Part shown: piece by piece, positions 1 through 11,030 of the stretch
Layout: the number at the start of each line of letters is the position of its first letter
How positions within the stretch are numbered: position 1 is the first letter of the stretch
DNA from: Cordia subcordata
Taxonomy: Eukaryota > Streptophyta > Magnoliopsida > Boraginales > Cordiaceae
Length of the DNA stretch: 64,000 nucleotides
NCBI GenBank assembly: GCA_028554755.1
Contig: JAPTOF010000017.1
Coordinates: 4,960,001 to 5,024,000, forward strand
Direction: 5' to 3'
Notes under the pieces: generated by a model
Told to the model about the DNA's origin: nothing
What the model saw: the letters and a program-made list of their open reading frames with translations, nothing else
Database searches by the model: none
Made by a program: the position numbers and the translations under genes

Positions 1-2190
1 GAATTCATTTTACCCTATTTTCAATTATGTGCAATGGTGTATACATAATGTTCTCAATGGAGATAAACCTGTCGTACTTTGATGGAGTCAATTCTTGTGG
101 ACAAGTTCTCGTCTAGAAAAGATTTTAGCTTTTTCTGACTATTTGAATTTTTGCACCTGGGCTGCTGCATTTGATTCTGTCATCTTTGCCTGAAGCAAAC
201 ACCAAAATGTTAAATTCTTATTCATGTATGATATTGGAGAACACATGGTTTGCCATGCTTCAACCGCTCAATGTCTTCTTATCCATGGACCTTGTAGTGA
301 TATTCTTCTGCACATGCCTGTTACGTTTTGCTTATGATGAAGCAGGAAAAGGCATCTTACTATCTAAAACAGAGGAGTTATTTGCGTGGGAAAATCCATA
401 TATCAAATCCAGAATAATCAGGTTTCTGCAGATTGCTAACATACCCTTTCTGCGATTTGAGTTCCAGTCTCTTGGTGCTGGAGATATCGGTCTCAGAGAC
501 CATCATTATTGATACTTCCTCTTTGATTCCTTCTCCTATAGCTGTGTAATGCGCATTGAATTGAGCATCACCTTGAATCACTGATGTAAAAATTACTATG
601 CTTGGCCATGAAAACTGACCCTTGGGTAACTGATAATTGAACTCTCTGCATCTTAGCAATTCATCAAGAACAGATGATTGAACTCTTGGTTTCTAGTCTC
701 TCCAATGGGGAGACCTGTCAGAAAAATTAGCATGCCCTGGATCCTCACCTGTGCCCAGCACATTTGTGTTACATTTTAGAAGCTCATAAAGGTTCACCAA
801 CCGTAACAGCGCCATCTGCTAAAATTTGTCCTAAATTTGTCCTTTTTTAATGCATTGAACCCACCTTTTTTTCCTCTTCCTCGATCCCTATTCCACAGTA
901 CAATCTTCGAATCAGTAGAGAACCTTTTCTTCTTTATGAAAGCGAATGGCTTAGTTATAATTAAGTTATAACAAATGTCCAAAAATGTCAAATTCAAATT
1001 CTAAGATAGTATCTTTGAAAATCAACTGTGATTATATTGTAACTAAACACAATTTAACTAAATTAAACTTTTCAACAACAACGCCAGGATAAAGGCATAG
1101 AGAAAGTTATTTAACGTATGTAAAAAAAAATTAAAAAAAATTGTGCGATAATGCATAGAGAAAGTTATTTAACTTATGTAAAAAAAATTTATGTAATAAC
1201 ACACGTTACCATCATCATTATTGTTTCAGTTTTGCTTCAAACCGACGGGCCAAGGATTGGCTGGTGTTTTCGCCCCGGATGGGCCGTGGGTTGACACTGT
1301 TTTCTTTGTTGATTTTGGGCCTCCAATCTTGGCCTAGTTTCTGGAGTTGATCGTTCAAATGAAACTTCGTTTTTGTTTAGGCTTTTGAGTCACTGCTCGG
1401 GCGCTTTTTTTCGGTCGTGTTTTATCTTTTTAAGTTATGACGAGGGGAGGTTAGCTGGAAACTGATTACTGAAAGACCAGCGAAATTCAACTACTAACTA
1501 GTAAATTTCCCGAGTATGGAGCTCGCTCAAAAGATATACCATATAAGCCAAAAATAGAACCTTCAATAGCATGGGAAAAGATTCGAACTTGTATATTCTA
1601 AAGACTTTCTCAACTTTAATCAATTGAATTATATCTTGAAAGTTTATTGTGTTTTATTGTCCTTTGGGCCGAAGTCTTGGTCAATGATTATAAATTTTTC
1701 TTGTTTAATGAAATTATTACTTTTGGAAACGGATTAACAGAGGAAAAAGGCCCCTTAAAATGACCTTAAAAAATCTAACCTTCGATTTTTTTTACAGTAG
1801 CTCTTTTTTTTTTTTTTTTTTAAATGAAGAAGAAGAAGAGGAAGAAGAACCAATGAGTTTGACAATTTTTACGTCATGAAAAAATTGATAAGCTAGTAGA
1901 ACAAGTCGCGCGGATCAGAATTTGAATTCAAATTGTTAGACTTTCACGGCCTCCATGTAAACGTGTAAATGAAATATAAGTATTTGTATTTGTCAATCTC
2001 CTCATTACATATTTTCACTTTCAAGTAATTGAAGTGAAACACATAGAAAAGTTTTTTTTTTCCAGTTTTTCCAAGTTAATTATTGCCCAAATAACTTGGA
2101 TTCGAGGATAACATATTAAATTAAAAGAGAAAAAGAAATGGGAAGAAATTGACCCATGTGCTTAGAATTGGCAATTAGATACTTGCAAAG
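1..2190. other. Intergenic stretch, no gene recognised
   Basis: Open frames exist (171-512 plus, 378-659 minus) but they overlap on opposite strands, are short and match no family I know. A short tandem duplication occurs at about 1093-1190, where 'gcatagagaaagttattta' appears twice. A pure T run followed by a GAAGAAGAA stretch lies at 1804-1850. The sequence begins with GAATTC, which could be a cloning-site edge or chance. Confidence 0.4.
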
Positions 2191-2196
2191 AATATA

Positions 2197-3278
2197 GGCT
2201 TAATTCCACTTAATAACCCTAACTTTTATGGGATGTGACACTTATTAATCCTTATATTTGACTTTAACCACTTGTTAACCCTTGACTGAGGTCAAATCTA
2301 ACAAAGTTATATTTCTACTGATGAAAGTAATATAGTTACTAAATTGCCCTTTTTTAGATTTTGTATTTAGAAATTATAAAAATACAAAAATAACTATTTT
2401 ATCTCACCATATACTATACAAAGAAAATTTTCTTAAAATATTAACAAATTTTAGCCATTAAATTATATAAAAATATTTTACCTCTATCCAAAAAAATTTT
2501 TCTTCTCATTTTTAACTTTTTTTTATCCCACCATATATGATACAAAGAAAATTCTATTTTTCTTTTCACTTCTAAATATTAATTTCTTTTTTTTTTGTGC
2601 CATTTTTTCTAATTAGTTTTTTGCCTTATTTTTCTCATTATCAATTTCTCAATTGCTTGCTTCATCAAGCATTCCATTAAGGCCTTGCTTGCTTGCTCCA
2701 TCCACTATGTATGTTTTTGGGGGGAAAAAATTTAAGTATCATACTAAAACATATATTTAATCAAACAATGATGTTATCCGTCTCTTCAAATATTTAGTAA
2801 AATAAAAAATCCAAATATAATAATCATCAATAACTAAACTAATGAAGCTAGACTTTGAGAACTTGAAGTATTGATGAAGTCTAACAAAAAAAAAATTGGT
2901 CTTTGACAAAATTCATATGAAATTACACAAAATGCAAAGAAGTATAATAATAACAACATTTGTAACAAAATCAAAATCAAACGGGTCTTCTTTACATTCA
3001 AAATTATTACCAAAATTAAATGGATTTTTTTAATGTATTATAGTTTTGATTTTTTGTGTGTTTGGTGTTTGGATTGAAAAAAGAAAAAAAAAAAAAAGAA
3101 AGTGTGGGACTGTGGCTTGAATTGTAAGGGTCCTTTAGTTCAAATATATATATAATACTAACTAGTTGATTATTTTTTACAATAATTGAATAAAAGGTTA
3201 ATAAGTGGCTACAATTAAATATAAGGTTAATAAGTGTCATTCCATATAAAGGTTCGAGTTATTAGGTGAAATTAATCC
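2197..3278. mobile_element. Non-autonomous TIR transposon, about 1.08 kb (Mutator-like candidate)
   Basis: The left end begins GGCTTAATTCCACTTAATA and the right end is its diverged reverse complement (right end reads ...attaggtgaaattaatcc). The similarity runs inward for about 65 bp, including 'gacacttattaa' on the left and 'ttaataagtgtc' on the right. The flanks AAGAATATA and GAAAATATA match at 7 of 9 positions, which fits a decayed 9-bp target duplication. The interior is AT-rich and has no transposase frame. Confidence 0.6.
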
Positions 3279-3515
3279 GAAAATATATATAGGTATACGA
3301 TTTAATAGGTTTGAATTTTCTTCCCAAGATTTAATTTCATATATATTGAAACTCTTGCAATGTTCTATCTCAAACTTGATAGAGTAAAAGAATATATAAA
3401 AAAAAAAAGATCAAAAAGATCAATTTAGTTGAGAAATAGTTACTCTTAAAGACAAAAACATGAAGAAAGGAAAAAGACCAAGAAAAAGAAAAAGTAACGG
3501 AAAGGAGTAGATTTA

Positions 3516-4936
3516 GGGCTTGATTTATGCAAAATATGAAATTAAGGGTTTGAACTTCAAAACTTTTAATATAAGCGCTTGAACTTATGAAAAAGTATCG
3601 TTTTACACACTGTTAAGTAGCAGTGTTAATTCTTTATTTATGTGGCATTTTCTTTTCTTTCAAATCTTATTTAGTATTTTATTTTTCTTTCATAGTTTTG
3701 GTAAATTTTCTTATATGGTATTCCAAATCTATGTGACGTACATGTACACATGTGTAAATTTCGAACTTTTTAGTAGGTTACAGAAGTATATTAATCTATA
3801 TTTTTTTGCTTAAGTATAAAAACGTACATTTATCAATTTATAAAAAATATATATGAACTTCTTTTATATTCCCATAGACCTACAAAAATATCCAAAATTT
3901 TATATATATGCATATATACGTGATAGTTTCAAATTTATAAGTTTGTGTGTGTATATGCCAGGTAGATTTAGAACGCCATGCAGGAAACTCTACCTAAGTA
4001 ATGCCACCCAAGATTTGAAAGGAAAAAAAGGCCATCTAAGCGAAGAGTTTAACACATTATTTAGGCGTTGTTCGGCAACAATATTTCAACTAGTGTTTAG
4101 TGTTTTGACTTGGTCAAATCACTATATCCTTCTATTTTTGTTGTTCGGTAAAGTAGTGTTTTAGGCAATGTCTTTTATTGAAATAGTATTTGAAGTAGTG
4201 TTTTTGAAGCGTTAATATTTTTAACGTTTCAGATAGTGGATAGTGTTTCATTTTTCATTTTGGCAATCTTACCCTTTCTTTATTATTTTTTGGCAATTCT
4301 ACCTACTATACAATATCTTTCTACATTTTTATATTTTCTTTCACAAGTATAAATCTAAAATAACATAAAAAGTAATTTTAAATCCTATCTATATCAAAAT
4401 ATACTAAAAAAAGTGTAGGTCTTATTCATCCATTTATTATTTTTCTTGACAAAATAAATCTTTGATCAATTAAAAAATATTTCTAAATAAAATTAATTTA
4501 TCAAAAGTAAATTTATTATACTTTAATAATCAAATGTTATTACTAGAAACATATATCTAATTATGAAATAAATTATCTCATTTCAATAATAGTAATAATA
4601 ATTATATTTATCATAACATAATAACATAATAGCAATATTTTTTTATGTCATTTTACATTTATCAACTAATCAAACAATTAATTTTATCGAACACATATTA
4701 TTCAATCAGCTAGCCAAATAACTATCTACTTACAGCTAAAATACAACATCTATCAGCTACTCAAACCCCTATCTCCTATTTAAATGGCTCTCAGCTACTC
4801 TAACAACTAATTTTGCCGAACAGGCCTTTAGTAGTGTATAAAACATCACTTTTTTATAAGTTCAGGTCTTTGTTAAGGTTTTGAAGTTTAAGCCCTTAAT
4901 TTCATATTTTGTAAAATTTAAGTTTTAAAACTACCC
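3516..4936. mobile_element. Non-autonomous TIR element, about 1.4 kb, with a nested MITE
   Basis: The outer terminal inverted repeats are about 100 bp: 3516-3640 reads 'gcaaaatatgaaattaaggg...cttgaacttatgaaaaagt' and 4838-4936 reads the diverged reverse complement. The right TIR starts just after a separate MITE (4064-4826), so that MITE appears to have inserted into this element. No target duplication is clear and no transposase frame is present. Confidence 0.6.
4064..4826. mobile_element. MITE with GGC..TGTTCGGC termini, nested
   Basis: The left end reads GGCGTTGTTCGGCAA and the right end TTTTGCCGAACAGGCC, an inverted pair. TTTA flanks both ends, consistent with a short TTA/TTTA target duplication such as PIF/Harbinger (Tourist) elements make. 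A shorter relative with the same ends and a similar 3' half lies at 10486-10715. No coding capacity. Confidence 0.65.
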
Positions 4937-5040
4937 TTTTTCCAAAAAGAAAAGAAGGAAAGGAAAAGCAAGAAAAGAGAAAATTTAACTATTTTCCTTT
5001 TTTTTTTTCCTAACTCAAACAAAGATTACACAATATCCTT

Positions 5041-7015
5041 TATGATACATTTTTTTTTGGCTAGGTATGAAGGGGCCTGTGTTGCTTGGCGTCATGTTTG
5101 TCGTGATTGGGATGAAGGGGGAACTTGGCCTGAAGAATCTAAGGGAGTTAAACAGTGTTAGCAATATGGTTCACATCTGGGACATTGTTAAAGGGCATAA
5201 TTCAATTTGGGTTCACTAGATTAGGGAATATCGCCTTTGCAAGACAAATATATGGAGTGTCAAAATCCAAGCAGACTTTTCGTGGTATTGGAAAAAGCTA
5301 CTTAAACTCAAGGACATGAGAAGCACTTTCATCCATCTGGATTAATATCAATCCGTAAAAATATTTGTAGGTTTAAAAAATTTGTTTGTCTAGAATAAAA
5401 ATTTGTAAGAATTTTTTAGAAAAATTTGTACCATCAGTCCATAAAAAAATTGTAGGTCTGACAAAAATTCATCAATTTATAAAAATAAAAAATTGTAGAT
5501 TTAAAACAAAAATTAATGGGACTCCAAATTTTTATAAAAAGTCTTACAAATTTTTTATATAGTCTTATTAAAATTTTATTTTAAACTTACATTTTTTTTT
5601 TCCCCTCAAACCGACGTCAATTTCGACCGACGAAAGAGAAAGCTTGTGTTCCATAATATTGGCAATGGTGGAAATACTCTCTTTTGGTTAAATTTATGGC
5701 ACCCACCTGGGTGTTTTGAAGAACATTTTTGGAGAGGAAACTATTGCTCTGTTTGGTGGCTCGCTGGAACAGCGATTTGCTCTGTATATCGATCGCAACT
5801 GCTCGGCCCGCATAATCAGCTTTTTAATTTCATTGGCAATAACATTGGTAATGTGTTGCCAAACCCTCTCCTGGAAGACAGTATCATTACCCAGTCCATG
5901 AGGAGACTACACTTCCAGATCTGGCTAGGAGGCCTGCTGTACAAGACGTGAAAGAGTTGAATGGTGCAATACTGTCTGGTTCAGAAAAACCAGTTTGGTT
6001 TTTTGTTTTGGAAGGTTAAAAGATAAAATTTTTAACTTCTTTTGGTAATGGTATTTTAATATATTTTTTGGACAAAAATATACTTTTTAATTTTTTTCAT
6101 TATACTAATAGCTATCTCTCTTTTTCCTATCCCTATTTTAGTTCATTCAACATTCTTGACTTCTCATTAGATTGCAATGATCTATGGTTGTACTTGTGCT
6201 AATATATTTTACTTTTGTTATTAATATTTTGAATTATAATTATAATTTTTTGAAGAACTTTTTCAAATAAATAGAAATATGAATAAAATAGTATGTCATA
6301 GAAACCTAACAATATTAGTTTAAAATGTTCATTTTAGTAATTTAGGAAATCAACAGTTATTTCCAAATGTAAAATTAAACACCATTTCACATGGATAAAA
6401 CTTCATTTCATAAAAAAATAACCAAACACATTTTTTTTTTTTTTACCAAAAGTCCATTTGGCTAGAAGGTTGTTTTGAAAAAGGCTTTTTTATAAAACTG
6501 AATTTCTTAATTAAGTGTCAAACTCGCTCTTAGACATGCATTTTGCGATCGGCTCACTTTCTTGAACAGGAATCCTACTAAGCTCAGACTGCTAGCCCGG
6601 GGTGTGGCACTAGATCCCAATTGCGTGCTTTGTTAAAAGTGTGTGGAAAGCCATGAAAACTCATTTTTCGTATGCGGATTGTGCAAACAACTTTGGTGGA
6701 GGGGTATGAAGATGGTTAAAGAGCCTCACTAGATTATCAGCTGGGATGGCATTTGTACATGGTTGACTTGTAAATTGCATGTTAACTCCCTTCAAGTTAA
6801 GGTGACTAAATTACTTCTTGAAACAGTTATATATCACATTTGGCACGAAAGAAATAGTAAAATTTATGATACTTCAGTATTACGTGAAGAACAACTGTTT
6901 GTTAATATTTCTTTTGATATAAAGCTCTACATTTTGAGTGGTAAAAAATATGCTATCTCAAGATTGAATAGGTTTATTTGTAAAGTCTGGATTGTGGATA
7001 ATGACATCCTGGATT
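5041..7015 (+). pseudogene. LINE (non-LTR retrotransposon) relic, plus strand
   Basis: Three blocks in the right order match the C-terminal half of plant LINE ORF2 proteins. Block 1 (about 5080-5330), after frameshifts, reads GGLGLKNLREL and later 'WYWKKLLKLKD', the region after the reverse transcriptase. Block 2 (5640-5950) reads 'IGNGGNTLFWLNLWHP'. Block 3 (6530-7015) has the zinc-finger-like zf-RVT module ('LLARGVALDPNCVLC', 'CVESHENSFFVC') and the tail 'YHIWHERNSKIY'. Blocks are separated by AT-rich insertions (5346-5630 and 5960-6530). There are many stops and frameshifts, and the catalytic RT core is absent. Dead element. Confidence 0.75.
5960..6535. repeat. AT-rich insertion inside the LINE relic, possible MITE
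   Basis: This stretch separates LINE blocks 2 and 3. It has a weak inverted pair at its ends (ccagtttggttttttg on the left; a run ending gtcaaactcgctc on the right) and no coding capacity. The insertion is clear from the interrupted LINE homology; the element type is uncertain. Confidence 0.35.
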
Positions 7016-7029
7016 AGTTTTTGTGGTTG

Positions 7030-7561
7030 CTTCATTTGCTTTTGTATTTTGTCGAATTTGAATGAAAATTTCCTTGCTTACTTTGTGGATTGGTGGAGGA
7101 GAAGAAATAAAGAAAGAAAGAAACTTCCCGTCAAAAACCCACACCTTGAAATTGTCAAAAACTTCCCACTACCAAGTAATGTTTTCCTTATTTTCTTTTC
7201 TTTTTTTATGTTATTATATTGTTCTTAAGTTTTTTTTTTACTAAAGAGTTGGTTTGACCAGACAAGGTTTATTTGACGGACTATTACAGTTCCGCCCTCC
7301 TGCGAGACAAATTAGGGAAGAAGTCTCCCAAAGACAATTCAAATTCAAGATTCAAATGGTTTGACTTAGTTTGCTTGATGCTTGTTTGATGACTCGGCCT
7401 TTAGAACTGTTCATTTGTTGTAAATTCATATTATTAACATTGTAAATCGCAGCAATATAACTTACATGAGCTAAATTACATAGCTGTTACCTCTTGAAGA
7501 TCCAAACAATAACTCAAAGATATCTAAACAAATTCATTTTACTTTATTTAAGATCTCATAA
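7030..7561. other. Upstream intergenic region of F-box gene A
   Basis: No gene. The last 30 bases before the start (about 7533-7561, 'cattttactttatttaag') are conserved in the matching position upstream of gene B (reverse complement of 15793-15836), so the inverted duplication reaches a little way into the proximal 5' flank. No promoter element can be assigned with confidence. Confidence 0.4.
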
Positions 7562-8683
7562 ATGCACAGCAAAAATATGCCATACCACTATTTCCCGCAT
7601 GAAATCTTGGTTGAGATACTCATTAGACTCCCTGTAAAATCCATTTGTCGCTTTATTGTTGTATGCAAATCATGGCATGCTCTTATCACAAGCCCAAGCT
7701 TCATCTCCGGACACCTTCACTTTGCCCTTAATAGCATAGCAAATCATCAACAAGACACAGAAAACAAAACCCTTATTCTTGGAGGTGATAAATCGATCTG
7801 CTGCATGTTTCTTGGTGACAAAAATGAGAAATTGAATTTCCCATTTGATGGGTGCTTCAGAATAGTGGGCAGCTCCAATGGTTTGCTGTGTTTAGCCACT
7901 GAGTTGCCTGATCGGTTGCCTTCGCGTGATCCTGATGATGTTGAGAAAGTAATCTTGTGGAATCCTTCTATTCGAAGGTCAATTGTTTTGCCACGGCCTA
8001 CTATTGAGCGCCCATTGTTTCCGCATATCGTGTTTGGATTTGGTACGAATTTGAGGGATGGTGAGGATTATATTGTGGTGAGGATTGTGTATCCTGAATA
8101 TCTACACGATAATGGTTTTTCTCCCGAGGTGGAGGTTTATTCACTGAAGACGCGTGTGTGGAAAAAGGTAGTGCAGCCTGGTGTTAGATGCAGGATAATG
8201 CCATTCTGTAAGTCACAGGTGTTGGTGAATGGGCGTCTACACTGGCTTGCTTTCCGGAGAAGACCAGGACATTGCTTGTCGCAGAGTTTGATTCTGGCAT
8301 TTGATCTGACTGATGAGGTGTTTAGTGAGATCATGTTGCCATATGAGTTTGGAAGTGGAGATAAGGTGAAATTGTGTTATAATCTGTTCGAGGAGTCTCT
8401 AACTGCGATTGAGACTAGAGGGACTGCGTGTTGTATTTGGACAATGAATGAGTATGGAATTGTGGACTCCTGGACTATCACATATAGTTTTGATTTAGTT
8501 CAAGGGATGGAGAGTGTGGTTGCGGTTTTGGGGGATGGCGAAGTTTTAGTGCAGAAGCAGACCAATGAATTGGTTTTGTACGACATCAAGTCCAGCACCA
8601 TTAAAGACACTGGTGTTTTCGGGCCTGCTCCATCGTTTGATGTTCATAGGCATGTGGAAAGCCTAGTTTTGCTCAGAGAATAA
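7562..8683 (+). CDS. F-box protein with FBA domain (CPR1/CPR30-like), gene A
   Basis: Single-exon frame of 373 codons. Residues about 8-52 are an F-box with the core LPVKSICRF and the following CKSWHALITSPSFI. From about residue 98 the protein has the landmarks of the FBA type 1 interaction domain: SSNGLLCL, ILWNPSIRR, FGFG, DYIVVRI and PEVEVYSLKTRVW. In this family the F-box binds SKP1/ASK in an SCF ubiquitin ligase and the C-terminal half binds the substrate; the substrate here is unknown. An in-frame ATG at 7577 (residue 6) aligns with the only start in paralogue B, so translation may begin there, giving 368 residues. There is no frame damage. It is the left member of the F-box cluster and convergent with gene B. 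Confidence 0.92.
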   Translation: MHSKNMPYHYFPHEILVEILIRLPVKSICRFIVVCKSWHALITSPSFISGHLHFALNSIANHQQDTENKTLILGGDKSICCMFLGDKNEKLNFPFDGCFRIVGSSNGLLCLATELPDRLPSRDPDDVEKVILWNPSIRRSIVLPRPTIERPLFPHIVFGFGTNLRDGEDYIVVRIVYPEYLHDNGFSPEVEVYSLKTRVWKKVVQPGVRCRIMPFCKSQVLVNGRLHWLAFRRRPGHCLSQSLILAFDLTDEVFSEIMLPYEFGSGDKVKLCYNLFEESLTAIETRGTACCIWTMNEYGIVDSWTITYSFDLVQGMESVVAVLGDGEVLVQKQTNELVLYDIKSSTIKDTGVFGPAPSFDVHRHVESLVLLRE

Positions 8684-9039
8684 AGAGTAGCAGTCGAGAA
8701 AAAAGTTTCTCCAGTTTGTTGCTTGTTATTGTAGCAATCTGTTTGTGGCTTATGTTGGCGATTAGCAGACCTAGTAAAATTGGATATGATATACTTGTAT
8801 TTGGAATCAGAAGCCACGTCCTTGTGCTGCAGTTTTCTCTATATTAACATTGTCTTGTTATTCTGGAACAATTTTGTATCCAAGTTGACTGATCTGCGCA
8901 TTCTGATGGAATACATACAGTATCTGTTTTTGCTAAACGATCAGGAACTTCTATTACTAACAAAAGATTAACATCAGTAGCCTATAGCAAAATCTACAAC
9001 TTCACGTCAAAAAACTAGTATCTATACTCCGCTTTCTGC

Positions 9040-9800
9040 TCAATTTCCTATTTACGGGGTTATCCTTAAACTTCCCACCAGATAAGACTTTAAACTTCAC
9101 ATAAAAACAATATAATTAACAAGCTGGTCCTCATTTCTTTGGATTGCAAACTTGAAATCTCCTTATATTTCAAAGGCGCCAAGCCAAGTGAACGAATCAG
9201 CAGGTGCCATAGAAGGCATGGGAATACCAGCTGAATTGAAAACAATAGGTTCTCAATTACTTTACTTTGTGATGCATTTTGCTCCTTGAACTTGTACTGT
9301 CCCTTGTGAAACTATTATTGAACACTTCAAGGTTATATTTCATTCTGCATTCTTTGTTTTCAAGGTATGGTTGCGTTTTTTGCAAAGAATAGGAATGTTT
9401 GCTTATTATGAGTTCCTTAGGAGCGTCGTGTGGGAACCGGGTACATTCTTTTAATTAAGGACGGTTACGGAGAACTGAGAGTCACATTGTCATCCTTCAT
9501 TCTGATCTGCTCCCAAGTGTCTTTAAAATTAAAAGTACCATCTCTTCCTCCAATTTAAAAGTGATGGAGGAATACAAAGGGGAGAGATCAACCAGATGCA
9601 AAGGCCAAATCCAAGCGGAATCAAAAAGAATATCAGTAACCTTGACACAAAATCTCAGCTGTGGAAAAGTGCTACTCCAATGTTGAGGTAGGATGCCATT
9701 TGAATGCCACCAATCATGCAAAAAATGTGTAGATTTGCAATTGCCAAGGACAGGAAATATATGTTATTTTGCAATATCCTGGTTCTTCTAGATAGACTTA
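9040..9800 (-). pseudogene. LINE relic, minus strand
   Basis: At 9497-9721 the minus strand reads 'HDWWHSNGILPQHW' followed by a degenerate stretch like the region of plant LINE ORF2 just after the reverse transcriptase. Nearer 9120-9190 the minus strand matches the LINE tail on the B side of the inverted duplication (14083-14165, plus). The order fits one minus-strand LINE relic broken by other sequence at 9200-9480. No functional frame remains. Confidence 0.55.
9280..9480 (+). pseudogene. Exon-like remnant, copy 1 (unidentified)
   Basis: This block is clearly related to the reverse complement of 13530-13745. The better-preserved copy there reads RVFDHYEFLKCVIGERIRI and continues LINDSYGEQRRQNQ. 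In this copy the frame gives FAYYEFLRSVVWEPGTFF and then a stop, with several small indels. I do not recognise the protein. Presence in both arms of the inverted duplication argues that it predates the duplication. Confidence 0.4.
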
Positions 9801-9895
9801 AGGATCCAACTTGCATCCAAAGGCCAAGTGAGGGCCCAAATAGATCTATCTTTAATATAATTCAAATGGAGCCATTTACTCTAAAGAGTGTTTTT

Positions 9896-10298
9896 GCAGA
9901 GTTTGATTCTGGCATTTGATCTAATTGGTGAGTTGTTTAGTGAGATCATGGTTCCATACGAGTCTGGTAGTGGAAACCGGGTGAAATTGTGGTATAATCT
10001 GTTCGAGGAGTCTCTTACTACGGTTGAGACTAGAGGGGCCGCATGTTGTATTTGAACGATGAAAGAGTATGGAGTTGTGGACTCTTGGAGTATCACAAAT
10101 CGTTTTGATTTAGTTCATGGGATGGAGAGAGTGGTAGCGGTTTTGAGGGATGGCAAAATTTTAGGAGCAAAGCGAAGCAAAGAATTGTTTTCATATGACA
10201 TCAAGACTAGTACCATTAAGCACATTGGTGTTTCCTGGCCTGCTCCAGTGTTTTATGTTCATAGGTATGTGGAAAGCCTACTTCTGCTCAGGGAATAA
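9896..10298 (+). pseudogene. F-box gene fragment D (C-terminal third only)
   Basis: Homologous to the last third of gene A, starting abruptly after 'tttttgcag' at the point matching A's SLILAFDLTDEVF. The F-box and most of the FBA domain are missing. In the frame of gene A, the Trp codon of CCIWTM is replaced by TGA at 10053-10055, so even the fragment is interrupted; downstream, MKEYGVVDSWSITNRFDLV and the final VESLLLLRE remain open to a TAA at 10296-10298. The 3' flank matching A and B continues to about 11030 but is split by a MITE. It is in the same orientation as A. Nonfunctional. Confidence 0.85.
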
Positions 10299-10485
10299 AG
10301 AGAGCACTTGAAGAGAAAGTAAAGAAAATGGTGAAAATGGTGATGAATGTTAGTAAAGAATGTCATTGTTAATACAAAATAATCTGTTGAACAATGAACA
10401 GGCGACTAGATCCAACTATGCACGCGTTTGTGTAGATCCAATGTATATTTTTGTGGCTTATGTTTGCGGCTTATGTTTGTACTTA

Positions 10486-10715
10486 GTTGTTCGGCGACAA
10501 TGGTATTTTAACTAGTGCTTAGACCAAGTTAAAATACTATTTGTTCAATCTTGGTTGTTCAGTAAAATAATGTTTTGTCCAATAACTAATTTTACCGAAC
10601 ATATTTTATTTAATCAACTAATTAAACAACTATCCGCTAAGAGCTAAAATTCAACAACTATTCATTATTCAAACTACTATCAGCTACTCTCATTACTAAT
10701 TTTGCCGAACAGGCT
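10486..10715. mobile_element. Short MITE, relative of the 4064-4826 element
   Basis: The left end reads gttgttcggcgaca and the right end ttttgccgaacaggc, with shared internal sequence ('cagctactctcattactaat') near the right end as in the longer copy at 4064-4826. It interrupts the 3' flank of pseudogene D at a place where the A and B flanks are continuous, so it inserted after the F-box duplications. Confidence 0.65.
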
Positions 10716-11030
10716 CGTATTGTAATTGAACATAATATGTCTGTATTTGGAATCAGAAGGCCATATAGTCTGTGCTACTATTTTCTCTACATTGACTTTT
10801 TCTTGCTATCTTGAACCAATTTTTAATCCAGGTTGACTCACTAACTCGCTAAAAGAGCGTTTAAAAAAAGAGAATAATCCTGGGAATATGACTAATCTGT
10901 GCATTCTGATGGATTACATCTACGGTATTTGTTTTTGCTAATGAGCAAGAACTTGTAATACTAACAAAGGATAACATCAACAGCCAATAGCGAGAACTGC
11001 AGGTTTACATCAAAAGTTAGTGTTGGGAGA
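10716..11030 (+). repeat. Third copy of the F-box 3' flank
   Basis: 'gtctgtatttggaatcagaagg', 'ttgaccagttgact'-like spacing and 'gcattctgatggattacat' align with 8790-8990 (gene A flank) and the reverse complement of 14244-14480 (gene B flank). It extends the duplicated unit of pseudogene D. No coding sequence. Confidence 0.6.

Larger units (their letters stand above)
7535..9480 (+). repeat. Left arm of a large inverted duplication (F-box A side)
   Basis: This arm matches the reverse complement of 13530-15815 in order: proximal 5' flank, F-box gene, 3' flank ('ttggatatgatat...tgtatttggaatcag'), a 'ctagtatctata...ggggttatcctta' block, a LINE tail, and an exon-like block at 9280-9480. The arms differ by insertions, notably extra LINE sequence on the B side (13770-14090). 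Gene A and gene B are therefore products of one segmental duplication. Confidence 0.8.

Noticed and set aside
3853..4164. 103-codon plus frame
   Set aside because: It crosses the boundary of two nested transposable elements and has no recognisable domain.
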